The position numbers and the translations under genes were made by a program. DNA of 55,909 nucleotides, from NCBI RefSeq assembly GCF_014647515.1, contig NZ_BMPI01000036.1, positions 1-55,909 of the forward strand, in the 5' to 3' direction. How positions within the stretch are numbered: position 1 is the first letter of the stretch; each line of letters begins with the position of its first letter. The notes under the pieces were generated by a model. That model saw only the letters and a program-made list of their open reading frames with translations. It did not search any database and was not told the origin of the DNA. The stretch is from Dactylosporangium sucinum (GTDB taxonomy: Bacteria; Actinomycetota; Actinomycetes; Mycobacteriales; Micromonosporaceae). This document shows positions 30,800 through 39,502 of the stretch, one piece after another.

Positions 30800-31696
30800 T
30801 CAGCCGCCGGACGGGGGTGGCCAGGCGAGAGCGCGCAGGCCGGCCTCGCCGCCCTGGACCACGTCGCGGTCGTGGCTGTGGCGGCGGTTCGGGTCGCCCG
30901 GCTGGTACTGCCAGATCGCGAAGGTCGTCCAGCCCGCCGGCAGCTTCGGGGGGCGTTTCGTGTAGCCGGCGATGTTCAGCGGGTACGTCGCGTAGGACGC
31001 GTCGTTGTCCGTGCACGGGTTCCACCAGTTCGTGTTCGTGTAGATCATCGGCTTGCGGCCGATGCCCGCCTCGATCCGGCCGATGAACGCGGCGATCCAC
31101 GCGCGCAGCCGCTCCGGGGAGAGGTTGTAGCAGTCGTCCGCCCGCACGCCCGCGTAGGGCCACTCGAGGTCGACGAACGGGACCAGGGTGCGCTGGTCGC
31201 GGGTGAACCGGGCGTGGCGCAGGAAGTGCTCGGCCTGGCCGACCGGGTCGCCGAGGTCGGGGCGGGCGTACACGTAGGCGCCGACGTACCGGCCGGTGGC
31301 CCGGGCCGTGGCGTAGTCGGCGGCGAAGTGCGGGTTGACGTACGAGCGGCCCTCGGTCGCCTTGATGTAGACGAACCGGCTGCCGGCCGCGACCTCGGTC
31401 GGCCAGTGCACGCCGAACGTGCGGTGGTCGTGGCTGGACAAATCGATGCCGCCGACCGGGAACCCGGCCGGGCGGGCCGCCTCGATCGCGCTGACCGCCT
31501 CCAGCACCGGCGGGCCCAGCCGCAGCAGCGGCGCCTGGCGGGCCGGCGCGGCCGCGACCGCCCAGATCGGGCTGCTGACGACGATCGTCGCGATCAGGGC
31601 GGCCTTGCGCTGGCCAGGGGTCAGGTCGGCGACGAACCGGCGGGCAAGCCGCCAGGCCGTCGCGACACGCCGCTGAGCCGCCGGGAACGAGCGCAT
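30800..31696 (-). CDS. Secreted GH25 lysozyme-like protein
   Basis: A 298-residue protein with an N-terminal membrane or signal segment (about 32-52, KAALIATIVVSSPIWAVAAAP) followed by a GH25 barrel. The catalytic strand GIDLSSHD opens the domain, VYIKATEG and VPFVDLEWPY follow, and the active-site Asp and Glu lie in G-I-D and D-L-E. The ending TFAIWQYQPGDPNRRHSHDRDVVQG is typical. GH25 enzymes cleave beta-1,4 bonds of peptidoglycan. Two starts are possible (31696 or 31729). A long basic N-terminus before the hydrophobic segment suggests anchoring rather than release. Confidence 0.88.
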   Translation of the reverse strand: MRSFPAAQRRVATAWRLARRFVADLTPGQRKAALIATIVVSSPIWAVAAAPARQAPLLRLGPPVLEAVSAIEAARPAGFPVGGIDLSSHDHRTFGVHWPTEVAAGSRFVYIKATEGRSYVNPHFAADYATARATGRYVGAYVYARPDLGDPVGQAEHFLRHARFTRDQRTLVPFVDLEWPYAGVRADDCYNLSPERLRAWIAAFIGRIEAGIGRKPMIYTNTNWWNPCTDNDASYATYPLNIAGYTKRPPKLPAGWTTFAIWQYQPGDPNRRHSHDRDVVQGGEAGLRALAWPPPSGG

Positions 31697-31757
31697 CACA
31701 CCAGTGTGCCCGGCCACCGCGACCCGCAATCGAGCCGCAGCTCGGGCGGTGTGCGCA

Positions 31758-32726
31758 TCAAGCCACGTCCATGACGTCGGCGGTCGGCCGCAGGGGCGAG
31801 CGCGGCGCCCCGCGGGAGGCGGCCGCCACGCCGAGCCGCACCACCATCGCCGGCCAGCCCACGTCGCCGAGCATGCGCCGCAGGGTGGTGCGGGCCGCGA
31901 CGACCTCCACCAGGTCGCTCATCGGCGAGAACGCCAGCCCGTCGGCGATCGCGCCGAGCACCACCGCCGAGTACGCCTCGCCGGCCGTGAGCCAGTCGCG
32001 GGGCGAGTCGCCGTCGGTGACGACGATCACGTACCGCGCGTTGCGGTCGGTCACCCGCTGTCCACTGTAGATCGACGCGTCCGGCTCGTCGTCGAGGGCG
32101 CGCAGCGACACCGGCCGGACCCCGGACGACTGCGCCGCCACCTCGGCCGGCAGGCCGCCGCGGACCCAGGTGGCGATCTCGGCGCGGTACGCGGGATCCG
32201 ACCGCTCGACGTTCGCCGCGTGGCCGGCCGCCACCGCGAGCGTCGAGCGGTCCTGCGGCCGGGCCACGTGGAGGTTCGCGCCGGCGTCGGCGGCCGCGCG
32301 GGCCAGCCGGGCGACGACCGCGTCCGGGACCGGCTCGTCGGTGAACGGGCGCCGGTCGGAGCGCCGCCGCCCGATCGCCGCCCGCAGCCGCTGCGCCGCC
32401 GTCGAGGGTTCGGCGCTCCCGTGGTACTGCAGGACGGCCAGCAGATCGGGGTCGGCCTCGTCCGGCAGGTAACTCACCGCGACGGCGACCCCGTCGGCGG
32501 CCAGCGCGACGCGGGCGTGGTGCAGCGACGAGCCGCAGCAGAGCGTCAGCAGCCGCCCGTCCGGGTCGATGACCCGCAGCTGCCGGGTCCGGTCGGCGCT
32601 CAGCTGCGCCGCGTCGCCGTCGATGCGCCAGTGCCAGGGCTGGGTGTTGAGCACCGACGGCGCCTCCAGGGCCGTCAGGACCGCCTGCGTGAGCAGGCGG
32701 CCGACCGCGTCGGTTCGGACAGCCAC
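31758..32726 (-). CDS. Acg-family FMN nitroreductase-like protein
   Basis: A 322-residue protein like mycobacterial Acg (Rv2032) and its relatives, which have two degenerate nitroreductase halves. Typical parts are LEAPSVLNTQPWHWRIDGDAAQLSADRTRQLRVIDPDGRLLTLCCGSSLHHARVAL in the N-terminal half and RRSDRRPFTDEPVPD, TAGEAYSAVVLGAIADGLAFSPMSDLVEV in the other. Acg proteins bind FMN but lack normal nitroreductase activity and help dormancy/NO stress in mycobacteria. No DosR box is visible upstream. GGAGGGGG precedes the GTG start. Confidence 0.85.
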   Translation of the reverse strand: MAVRTDAVGRLLTQAVLTALEAPSVLNTQPWHWRIDGDAAQLSADRTRQLRVIDPDGRLLTLCCGSSLHHARVALAADGVAVAVSYLPDEADPDLLAVLQYHGSAEPSTAAQRLRAAIGRRRSDRRPFTDEPVPDAVVARLARAAADAGANLHVARPQDRSTLAVAAGHAANVERSDPAYRAEIATWVRGGLPAEVAAQSSGVRPVSLRALDDEPDASIYSGQRVTDRNARYVIVVTDGDSPRDWLTAGEAYSAVVLGAIADGLAFSPMSDLVEVVAARTTLRRMLGDVGWPAMVVRLGVAAASRGAPRSPLRPTADVMDVA

Positions 32727-32844
32727 CGTGCACCCCCTCCGCCGATGAACGCAGCGGGAGCGGCTCTACCCCGTCAGGACGCGCTCATGACAGGCCCTGC
32801 ACGGTGAGCACCACGCCGTCGGTGTGGCGGCCACGGGCGCGATG

Positions 32845-33645
32845 TCACTGGACGGTAGCGGCGGCCGGGCGGCGCGGGATGACGAGCGCGGTGCCGGTCT
32901 CCGGATCGGGGACGACCCGGCAGGGCAGGCCGAACACGTGCTCGATCACCGGCTCCGTCATCACCTCGGCCGGCGGGCCCTCGGCCACCACGCGGCCGTC
33001 CCGCATGGCGATCATGTGGGTGGCGTAGCGCGCGGCCAGGTTGAGGTCGTGCAGGACGGCGACGAGCGTGCGGTCGCGCTCGCGGTGCAGCCGCGCGCAC
33101 AGCTCGAGCACGTCGATCTGGTGGGCGATGTCGAGGTACGTCGTGGGCTCGTCGAGCAGCAGCAGGGGCGTCTCCTGCGCGAGGACCATCGCGATCCACA
33201 CCCGCTGGCGCTGGCCGCCGGACAGCTCGTCGACGAACGCGGTGCCCAGGTCGGCCACGCCCGTCTCCGCCATCGCGGTGCGGACCGCCCGCTCGTCGTC
33301 CGGGGTCCACTGGCTGAGCGGGCCGCGGTGCGGGTACCGGCCCCGGGAGACCAGGTCGGCGACGGTGATCCCGTCGGGGGCGATCGACGTCTGGGCCAGC
33401 AGGCCGAGGATGCGGGCCACCTCGCGGGCCGGGCGCGTGCCGATCTCGCGGCCGTCGAGCAGGACGCTGCCGGCGCGCGGCTTCAGCGTGCGGGCCAGGG
33501 CGCGCAGCAGGGTCGACTTGCCGCACGCGTTCGGGCCGACGATGACGGTGAACGAGTGGTCGGGGACGGTCACCGTCAGGTCGGTGGCGACGGTGCGGCG
33601 GTCGTAGCCGAGCGTGAGCCCCTGGCCACTGAGCCGGTCAGACAT
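32845..33645 (-). CDS. Iron-siderophore ABC transporter, ATP-binding protein
   Basis: A 266-residue FepC/FecE-type ATPase. Walker A GPNACGKSTLL (about 38-48), Q-loop LLAQTS, signature LSGGQRQRVWIAMVLAQE, Walker B LLLLDEPTTYLDIAHQ and H-loop VLHDLNLAARYATHMIAM are all present. The walker A Ala-Cys-Gly is typical of iron-siderophore ATPases. It overlaps the permease gene by eight bases and is the last gene of the import operon. With the two permeases and the divergent binding protein it makes a full uptake system powered by ATP. Confidence 0.95.
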   Translation of the reverse strand: MSDRLSGQGLTLGYDRRTVATDLTVTVPDHSFTVIVGPNACGKSTLLRALARTLKPRAGSVLLDGREIGTRPAREVARILGLLAQTSIAPDGITVADLVSRGRYPHRGPLSQWTPDDERAVRTAMAETGVADLGTAFVDELSGGQRQRVWIAMVLAQETPLLLLDEPTTYLDIAHQIDVLELCARLHRERDRTLVAVLHDLNLAARYATHMIAMRDGRVVAEGPPAEVMTEPVIEHVFGLPCRVVPDPETGTALVIPRRPAAATVQ

Positions 33646-34615
33646 GCTTGCTCCTCCGTGCCAGCAGCCAGATGAGGTACCCGCCGCCGAGCAGCCCGGT
33701 GACCACGCCGACCGGCACCTGGTGGCCGGGGAGGGCGCGCTGGCCGACGACGTCGGCGGCGACCATGAGCGCGGCGCCGAGGCACAGCGCGGGCGCCAGG
33801 TTGGGGCCGGACGCGCGGGTGAGCCGCTTCGCGAGCTGCGGCGACGCGAGGGCCACGAACGCGACCGGGCCGGCGGCGGCCGCCGCGGCGGCGCACAGCA
33901 GGACGGCGCCGGTGAGGGCCACCAGGCGTACCGCGCGGACGGGCACGCCGAGCGCGAGGGCCGGGTCGTCGCCGAGCTCCAGGACGGTGAGCGCGCGGGT
34001 GTACCCGAGCAGCACGGGCGCGACGATCGCGAGGCCGCCGCCGGCGACGGCGACGTTGCCCCAGCCGCGGCCGTCGAGGCTGCCGGTCAGCCAGAGGATC
34101 GCGCGGGCCGCGTCGACGATCTGCGCCCGGGTCAGCAGCCAGCTGATGACGCCGGTGAGGATGCCGGCCACGCCGATGCCGACCAGGATGAGCCGGTGGC
34201 CGTGGCCGCCGCGGCGCCAGGCGAGCAGGTAGATGACGGCGCCGGTGGCCAGGGCTCCGGCGACGGCGCCGGCGGCGACCGCGACGGCGCCGCCGCCGAC
34301 GAGCACGACCGCGACGAGCGCGCCGGTCGCCGAGCCCTGCGTGAAGCCGAGCACGTCGGGGCTGCCGAGCGGGTTGCGCACCAGCGACTGGAACACGGCG
34401 CCGGCCAGGGCGAGCGCGGCCCCGGCGAACAGGCCGGTGAGCACGCGTGGCAGCCGCAGCTCCTCGACGATGAACGTGTCGGCGGGGGAGCCGTTGCCCA
34501 GCAGCGTGCGCACCACGTCGGGGACGGTGATCGGGTAGTCGCCGCTGCCGATCGCGACCAGCCCGACGACCACCGCGACGACCAGGAACGCCGCCGTCGC
34601 CACCTTCGCCCTCAT
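33638..34615 (-). CDS. Iron-siderophore ABC transporter permease (FecCD family)
   Basis: A 325-residue FecCD permease with about nine or ten membrane helices. The family segment GAALALAGAVFQSLVRNPLGSPDVLGFTQGSATGA (about 62-97) includes the typical G-x-x-F-Q-x-x-x-R-N-P-L-x-x-P-x-x-L-G. The later GPVAFVALASPQLAKRLTRASGPNLAPALCLGAALMVAADVVGQR carries the ATPase-coupling EAA-like helix, here reading ASPQLAKRL. Its start is 83 bases from the other permease; the short gap holds no gene. Confidence 0.93.
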   Translation of the reverse strand: MRAKVATAAFLVVAVVVGLVAIGSGDYPITVPDVVRTLLGNGSPADTFIVEELRLPRVLTGLFAGAALALAGAVFQSLVRNPLGSPDVLGFTQGSATGALVAVVLVGGGAVAVAAGAVAGALATGAVIYLLAWRRGGHGHRLILVGIGVAGILTGVISWLLTRAQIVDAARAILWLTGSLDGRGWGNVAVAGGGLAIVAPVLLGYTRALTVLELGDDPALALGVPVRAVRLVALTGAVLLCAAAAAAAGPVAFVALASPQLAKRLTRASGPNLAPALCLGAALMVAADVVGQRALPGHQVPVGVVTGLLGGGYLIWLLARRSKHV

Positions 34616-34698
34616 GCGGCCTCCACTTCGCTACGGCCGAATGAGTCTGCAGCTGAGCCCATGATGAGCGGCCTCCTCCGCTTCGCTCCCGGAACCGT

Positions 34699-35697
34699 TC
34701 ATGCCCGCCTCCGCTGGACCACGCCGAGGAAGAAGGCGCCGCCGACGACCGCGGTGACCACGCCGACCTGCAGCTCGCCGGGGCGGGCCACCACCCGGCC
34801 GAGCACGTCCGCGACCAGCAGCAGGGCCGGGGCCAGTACCGCCGAGAAGGGCAGCAGCCAGCGCAGGTCCGGCCCGGTGATCGGGCGGACCAGGTGCGGC
34901 ACCATGAGGCCGAGGAACACGATCGGGCCGCAGGCCGCGGTCGCCGCCCCGCACAGCAGCACGATCGCGAGCGCGGCGAGGACGCGGATGCGGTCCGGAT
35001 GGGCGCCGAGCCCGCGGGCGGCGTCGTCGCCGAGGGCGAGGACGTTGAGCGAGCGGGCGAGCAGCGCGGTGAGCAGGATGCCGGCCGCGATGAACGGCAC
35101 GACGACGGTGGTGGTGCCCGGCCGGGCCGCGGCGAGCGAGCCGGCCGTCCAGAACCGCATGCGGTCCAGGGAGTTCGTGTTCAGCAGTTGTACCGCGTAG
35201 ACGTAGGCGAACAGCGCCGCGGTGACGGCGGTGCCGGACAGCGCGAGCCCGGCCGGGCCGGCCCGCCGCCCGCCGGCGACGGCCCACACCCCGACCGACA
35301 CGACGGCGGCGCCGGCGAAGGCGAACCAGACGTACCCGATGAGGTCCGTCACGCCGAGGAACGCGATCGCCGACACGACGGCGGCCGCCGCTCCGGCGTT
35401 GACGCCGAGCAGGCCGGGGTCGGCGAGCGGGTTGCGGGTCAGCGCCTGCATGAGCGCGCCGGCCAGGCCGAGCGCGGCGCCGACGGCGAGGCCGAGCGCG
35501 GTGCGGGGCAGGCGCAGCTCGCGTACGACGGTCGCGGCCGCGCCGGACGCGTCGGTGAGGCCGTGCCAGACCTCGGCCGGGCCGAGCGGCCGGGCGCCGA
35601 TCGCGAGGCTGGCGGCGAGGGCCCCGAGCAGCAGGCCCGCCGCGGCGACCAGCCAGCGTCCTTTGTGGACGACCTGCAACCCGCGCTCCCTTGACAT
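34699..35697 (-). CDS. Iron-siderophore ABC transporter permease (FecCD family), first gene of the operon
   Basis: A 332-residue FecCD permease. LGLAVGAALGLAGALMQALTRNPLADPGLLGVNAGAA is the family signature, and GPIVFLGLMVPHLVRPITGPDLRWLLPFSAVLAPALLLVADVLGRV the C-terminal coupling region. It probably pairs with the next permease as a heterodimer. The ATG at 35697 lies only 7 bases from the iron box, so the leader is very short and a downstream start (GTG at VVHKGRW, about 9 residues in) is an alternative. Derepression under low iron is expected. Confidence 0.93.
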   Translation of the reverse strand: MSRERGLQVVHKGRWLVAAAGLLLGALAASLAIGARPLGPAEVWHGLTDASGAAATVVRELRLPRTALGLAVGAALGLAGALMQALTRNPLADPGLLGVNAGAAAAVVSAIAFLGVTDLIGYVWFAFAGAAVVSVGVWAVAGGRRAGPAGLALSGTAVTAALFAYVYAVQLLNTNSLDRMRFWTAGSLAAARPGTTTVVVPFIAAGILLTALLARSLNVLALGDDAARGLGAHPDRIRVLAALAIVLLCGAATAACGPIVFLGLMVPHLVRPITGPDLRWLLPFSAVLAPALLLVADVLGRVVARPGELQVGVVTAVVGGAFFLGVVQRRRA

Positions 35698-35704
35698 CCG
35701 TTGG

Positions 35705-35723
35705 TTAGGGAAGGCTAACCTTA
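35705..35723. promoter_or_regulatory. IdeR/DmdR-type iron box
   Basis: TTAGGGAAGGCTAACCTTA agrees with the actinobacterial iron-regulator consensus (TTAGGTTAGGCTAACCTAA) at 16 of 19 positions. It lies between the permease operon and the divergent binding-protein gene and can control both when iron is plentiful. Confidence 0.9.
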
Positions 35724-35763
35724 TCGCGGTTCGCGTACAAGTCGTCAGAAACGAGGCAATGCC

Positions 35764-36780
35764 ATGTCCCCATCCCTGTCCCGCCGCCGGCTGCTGACGG
35801 GCGCCGGCGCGCTCGGCCTCGGCGCCCTGCTCGCCGCGTGCGGCGGGACCGACGACGAGGGTGGGGCGGCACCGGCCGCGGCCGGACCGTGGGCGTTCAC
35901 GGACGACCGCGGCACCAAGGTCACCGCGCCGGGCACGCCGAAGAGGATCGTCGCCTACGTCGGGTCGGCCGCGGCGCTCAAGGACTTCGGCGTCGACAGC
36001 CAGCTCGTCGGCGTCTTCGGGCCGTCGAAGGCGTCCGACGGTAGCAAGGATCCGCTGGCCGGTGACCTCGACGTCGCCAAGGTCACGTCGCTGGGCAACG
36101 CCTGGGGCGAGTTCAACATCGAGAAGTACGCCACGCTCCAGCCCGAGCTGCTGGTCACCAACACCTACGAGCCGCCGGCGCTGTGGTACGTCCCCGACGA
36201 CAGCAAGGACAAGATCGCCGCGCTCGCGCCGAGCGTCGCGATCAAGGTCGCGGGCGTCTCGCTGGCCCAGGTGCTGGCCAGGTACGGCGAGCTGGCCGCC
36301 TCGCTCGGCGCCGACCAGAACGCGAAGCTCGTCACCGACGCCAAGGCCCGCTTCGAGGCCGCCGCCGCCGCCGTGCGGGACGCCGTGAAGGCCAACGGCG
36401 GCCTCAAGGTCCTCGCCGGCTCGGCCAGCGCCGACCTGTTCTACGTCTCCACCCCGAAGATCTACGCCGACCTGAGCTACTACCAGGAGCTCGGCGTCGA
36501 GGTCATCGTCCCGGACAACGTCACCGGCGGGTTCTTCGAGAACCTCAGCTGGGAGACCGTCGACAAGTACAAGGCCGACGTCATCCTGCTCGACAGCCGC
36601 ACGTCCGCGCTGCAGCCCAAGGACCTCACCGCCAAGCCGACCTGGGCCGCGCTGCCCGCGGTCAAGGCCGGCCAGGTCGTCCCGTGGCAGAGCGAGCCGC
36701 GCTTCAGCCACGCCGGGTGCGCCGGCCCGCTCGAGGCGCTGGGCAAGGCCCTCGCCGCGGCCAGAAAGGTCAGCGCGTGA
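35764..36780 (+). CDS. Iron-siderophore ABC transporter substrate-binding lipoprotein
   Basis: A 338-residue binding protein (FepB/FhuD class III fold). The signal MSPSLSRRRLLTGAGALGLG ends in the lipobox L-A-A-C with Cys26; the three arginines suggest a Tat-like route. The mature part begins GGTDDEGG and has WAFTDDRGTKVTAPGTPKRIVAYVGSAAALKDFGV, a typical start of siderophore-binding proteins. The later KPTWAALPAVKAGQVVPWQ is the C-terminal lobe. It binds ferric siderophore outside the membrane. The stop overlaps the start of the SIP gene. Confidence 0.93.
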   Translation: MSPSLSRRRLLTGAGALGLGALLAACGGTDDEGGAAPAAAGPWAFTDDRGTKVTAPGTPKRIVAYVGSAAALKDFGVDSQLVGVFGPSKASDGSKDPLAGDLDVAKVTSLGNAWGEFNIEKYATLQPELLVTNTYEPPALWYVPDDSKDKIAALAPSVAIKVAGVSLAQVLARYGELAASLGADQNAKLVTDAKARFEAAAAAVRDAVKANGGLKVLAGSASADLFYVSTPKIYADLSYYQELGVEVIVPDNVTGGFFENLSWETVDKYKADVILLDSRTSALQPKDLTAKPTWAALPAVKAGQVVPWQSEPRFSHAGCAGPLEALGKALAAARKVSA

Positions 36781-37562
36781 CGTACGGCTTCTTCGAGCTG
36801 CACGTCCTGCGCACTGCGCGGCTGACGCCGTCGGCCGTCCGGATCGTCTTCGGCGGCCCGGATCTGTCGGGGTTCGTCAGCGGCGGGCGCGACCAGCGGT
36901 TCAAGCTGTTCCTGCCGCAGGCCGGCCAGGAGCTGCCGGTCGTGCCGTCGGTCGGCGCGGACTGGTACGCGGCCTGGCGGGCCGCCGACCCGGCCACCCG
37001 CGGCATCATGCGCACCTACACCGTGCGGGAGCAGCGCGTCGGCGAGTTCGACGTGGACTTCGCCCTGCACGGCCCGGCGGGCCCGGCCGCCTCGTGGGCG
37101 CGCACAGCGGTCCCGGGCGACCGCCTCCTGGCGCTGTGCCCGACCGTGCCCGACAACGGCGGCGTGGACTTCCAGCCGCCGCCGGACACCGACTGGGTGC
37201 TGCTCACCGGCGACGACACGGCGATCCCGGCGATCGAGGCCATCCTCACCTGGCTGGACCCCGCGGTGCCGGTGCGGGCCTGGATCGAGGTCCACGACCC
37301 GGCCGGCGTGCGGCCGCTGCCCCCGGCCCCGGGCCGCGAGGTGACCTGGCTGTTCGGCGGCGGCACCCTGGACGCGGTCCGGGCGGCGGCGCTGCCCTCC
37401 GGCGTCCCGTACGCCTGGGTCGCCGGCGAGGCGGGCGTCGTCCGCTCGGTGCGCCGCCACCTGGTCCGGGAGCGGGAGGTCGACCGCAGCCGCGTGGTCT
37501 TCACCGGCTACTGGCGCCGCGGCGCCACCGAGGACGACCTGCTGGCCGAGTCCCTCCCCTGA
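36777..37562 (+). CDS. Siderophore-interacting protein (FAD ferric-siderophore reductase)
   Basis: A 261-residue SIP-family flavoprotein. It starts with a GTG within a GTGA overlap with the binding-protein gene. The FAD-binding part has VRIVFGGPDLSGFVSGGRDQRFKLFLPQ and the R-T-Y-T-V-R motif (MRTYTVREQRVGEFDVDFALHGPAGPAASWA). The NAD(P)H part shows WVLLTGDDTAIPAIEAIL and the C-terminal WVAGEAGVVRSVRRHLVREREVDRSRVVFTGYWRRG. It reduces ferric siderophores in the cytosol to release Fe(II). The gene ends just before palindrome copy 3. Confidence 0.95.
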   Translation: MTYGFFELHVLRTARLTPSAVRIVFGGPDLSGFVSGGRDQRFKLFLPQAGQELPVVPSVGADWYAAWRAADPATRGIMRTYTVREQRVGEFDVDFALHGPAGPAASWARTAVPGDRLLALCPTVPDNGGVDFQPPPDTDWVLLTGDDTAIPAIEAILTWLDPAVPVRAWIEVHDPAGVRPLPPAPGREVTWLFGGGTLDAVRAAALPSGVPYAWVAGEAGVVRSVRRHLVREREVDRSRVVFTGYWRRGATEDDLLAESLP

Positions 37563-37571
37563 CCCCCACCC

Positions 37572-37651
37572 GCGTCGATCTTGCACTTGTGGTGCCATGA
37601 CACTCCCACGATGTCCGGGTTTGTCGGGCACCACAACTGCAAGATCGACGC
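37572..37651. repeat. 80-bp palindromic element, copy 3
   Basis: Arms 37572-37596 and 37627-37651 match at 24 of 25 pairs, with the same single mismatch as in copy 1 (19366). Loop length is again 30. It lies between the convergent SIP gene and the ricin-domain membrane protein gene. Confidence 0.9.
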
Positions 37652-37658
37652 GGGCGGG

Positions 37659-39251
37659 TCAGGGGAGCTGCCAGCGCTGGTCGGCGGTGCCGTCGCAGTT
37701 GGCCAGGCCGGGGACGGTGCCCAGGCCGGGGTCGAGGCACAGCCCGGAGGCCACGCTGGCCACCTCGGCCGCGTCGCCGGGCTGGGCGATGCGGCCCCAG
37801 GACTGCCCGGCGCTACCGTCGCACGGCTGGATGACGAGCGCGGCGCCGCCGGCCTGCAGGCACTGCCCGGCGAGCCGCAGGGTGCCGTCGCCAGCCGCGG
37901 TCCAGACCTGCGTGTCCGAGTCGTCGCAGTTCGCCAGCAGGAGGGCTGCCCCGTCGAGGCACTTCCCGTCGTGGCTCACGATCGGCCCGGTCGAGGGCGG
38001 CAGCGGTGCCCGCCCCGGTGCCGTCGAGCCGGCGGGCGCGCCCGTGGTGGACCCGGGCGTGTGCGGCGCCCGGGTCCGGCCCGCGGCGGCGGCCCTCGCA
38101 CCCTGCTCCCCGTCGGCGGGCGCCGGCGCGGTGGCCGTGTGCGCCCGCACGGGCTGCGGTGACGTCAACGCCACCGCGGTCGGCATCGGCATGGCCGCTT
38201 GCTCGTGCACCCCCAGCACCAGCCCGGTCGTGCCCACGGTGAGCGCGAGCACCCCCCAACCGAGCGCCGGCCCGCGCCGCCGGCCGCCGGCCCGCCCCGA
38301 CGCTGCCCCGCCGGAGTGCCGCCGCCGATAGTCCCCGTGCGTCCCCCGGCGTGCCCTGCGCCGCCGCTGCTCGCTGCGCGCCATGGCCCGCGCCTCGCTG
38401 CGGGTCAGGACCCGCTTCTCGCCCCGCGTCACGGCCTGCGGGTCGCTGCGGGTCACGACCCGCTTCTCGCCGCGCGCGGCGGCCTGCGCCTCGCTGCGGG
38501 ACAGGACCCGCTTCTCGCCGCGCGCCGCGGCCCGCTCGGCCGCCCGCCGCTCGGCCCGCGTGATCGTCTGCCGATGGGTCACCGGCTCGGGCGATCCGGT
38601 GTGGTGGTCCGGAGGCACGGCCCGGGCGGCGCCGCGCTGCGCCGCCCGGGCCTGCCCCGTGCGCCGGTCGCCGCCGGTCGCCGCGGCCCGCGAGGGCCGG
38701 GCGGGCCGCGCCGATCGGGGCTCCGGCATGTCCTCGGCCACTCGCGCGACCGAGTCCGGCTCGGCGGGCGTACCGAACGGCGTCGAGGGCCGAACCGCCC
38801 GCGCACCGCCACCCGCCGCAACGCGCGGCTGCCCGCCACGCGCCTGCGCCGCGTCCTGCGCCCACTCGGCGTCCCTGTGCCCGCCGCGTGGCTGCACCGC
38901 GTCCTCCGCCACCCGCGCCTGGGGCACGTCCGCGCCCCGGGCGAGCGGCACCACCCGCGCCGGCTCGTCGTCCCCGGCCGTCCGGGCCGGCGCCGCGGTG
39001 GCGCCGAACCAGTCGTGGCGGGTCCTGGGCCGCCCTTCCCGGGCCGGCTGACCGCCCTTCGCCGACCGGCCCCGCAGCTCGGCCGGGATCGTCGCCCCCG
39101 GCTTGCGCTGCACCTTGCCGCCGACCGGCCAGTCCGTGCGGTCCATGGGGGGCGGGTCGTCGAGCGCCGAGACGTAGGGGCGGACCAGGACGGGCTCGCG
39201 CCGGGGGTCGAGGGGGATCGGGCGGGCGTCCATCGTGTCGTAGGCGGTCAT
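37659..39251 (-). CDS. Membrane-anchored protein with ricin-type lectin domain and long disordered N-terminus
   Basis: A 530-residue type II membrane protein. The first about 330 residues are hydrophilic, rich in Arg/Ala/Pro and probably disordered inside the cell. Near residues 235-305 there is a repeated motif of about 14 to 18 residues built on RGEKRVLTRSEA (variants RGEKRVLSRSEA, RGEKRVVTRSDP, RGEKRVLTRSEA). One membrane helix (about 335-355, LGWGVLALTVGTTGLVLGV) follows. The outside part has a Pro/Thr-rich spacer and a C-terminal ricin-type beta-trefoil (about 420-530) with GKCLDGAALLLANCDDSDTQVW and repeated cysteine/Q-x-W units. The lectin probably binds sugars outside. The inside repeats have no known function. 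Confidence 0.75.
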   Translation of the reverse strand: MTAYDTMDARPIPLDPRREPVLVRPYVSALDDPPPMDRTDWPVGGKVQRKPGATIPAELRGRSAKGGQPAREGRPRTRHDWFGATAAPARTAGDDEPARVVPLARGADVPQARVAEDAVQPRGGHRDAEWAQDAAQARGGQPRVAAGGGARAVRPSTPFGTPAEPDSVARVAEDMPEPRSARPARPSRAAATGGDRRTGQARAAQRGAARAVPPDHHTGSPEPVTHRQTITRAERRAAERAAARGEKRVLSRSEAQAAARGEKRVVTRSDPQAVTRGEKRVLTRSEARAMARSEQRRRRARRGTHGDYRRRHSGGAASGRAGGRRRGPALGWGVLALTVGTTGLVLGVHEQAAMPMPTAVALTSPQPVRAHTATAPAPADGEQGARAAAAGRTRAPHTPGSTTGAPAGSTAPGRAPLPPSTGPIVSHDGKCLDGAALLLANCDDSDTQVWTAAGDGTLRLAGQCLQAGGAALVIQPCDGSAGQSWGRIAQPGDAAEVASVASGLCLDPGLGTVPGLANCDGTADQRWQLP

Positions 39252-39297
39252 GTGGGCGACCGTATTGAGGATCGGCGCTCACCGATTCAGCTTCTTC

Positions 39298-39318
39298 GGG
39301 TGATTCGCCGAATCACCC
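39298..39318. promoter_or_regulatory. 21-bp palindrome in the divergent gap before the STAS gene
   Basis: GGGTGATTCG-C-CGAATCACCC is perfect apart from its single central base. It lies 46 bases before the ricin-domain gene and about 190 bases before the STAS gene. It could be an operator for either or both. Confidence 0.6.
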
Positions 39319-39502
39319 GCCGCCTCACCCGGTCACCCACGCCGCCGCGTCCGGGGGCAGCCGCCGTCGCCGTCATCTCACCGGCCGGTCACCTCCGTAT
39401 TGTGGGGTACGCCGGGTCGACCGGCCGTCCTGACCGGGCAGCCGATGGGATCGGCTGATCGTCCGGTGCTCGGCGGCAGGCCCCGCCGCTACGGTGGGTG
39501 GT

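Noticed and set aside
19366..37651. Three repeated palindromes considered as CRISPR repeats
   Set aside because: They are kilobases apart, lack spacers, and sit singly between genes.
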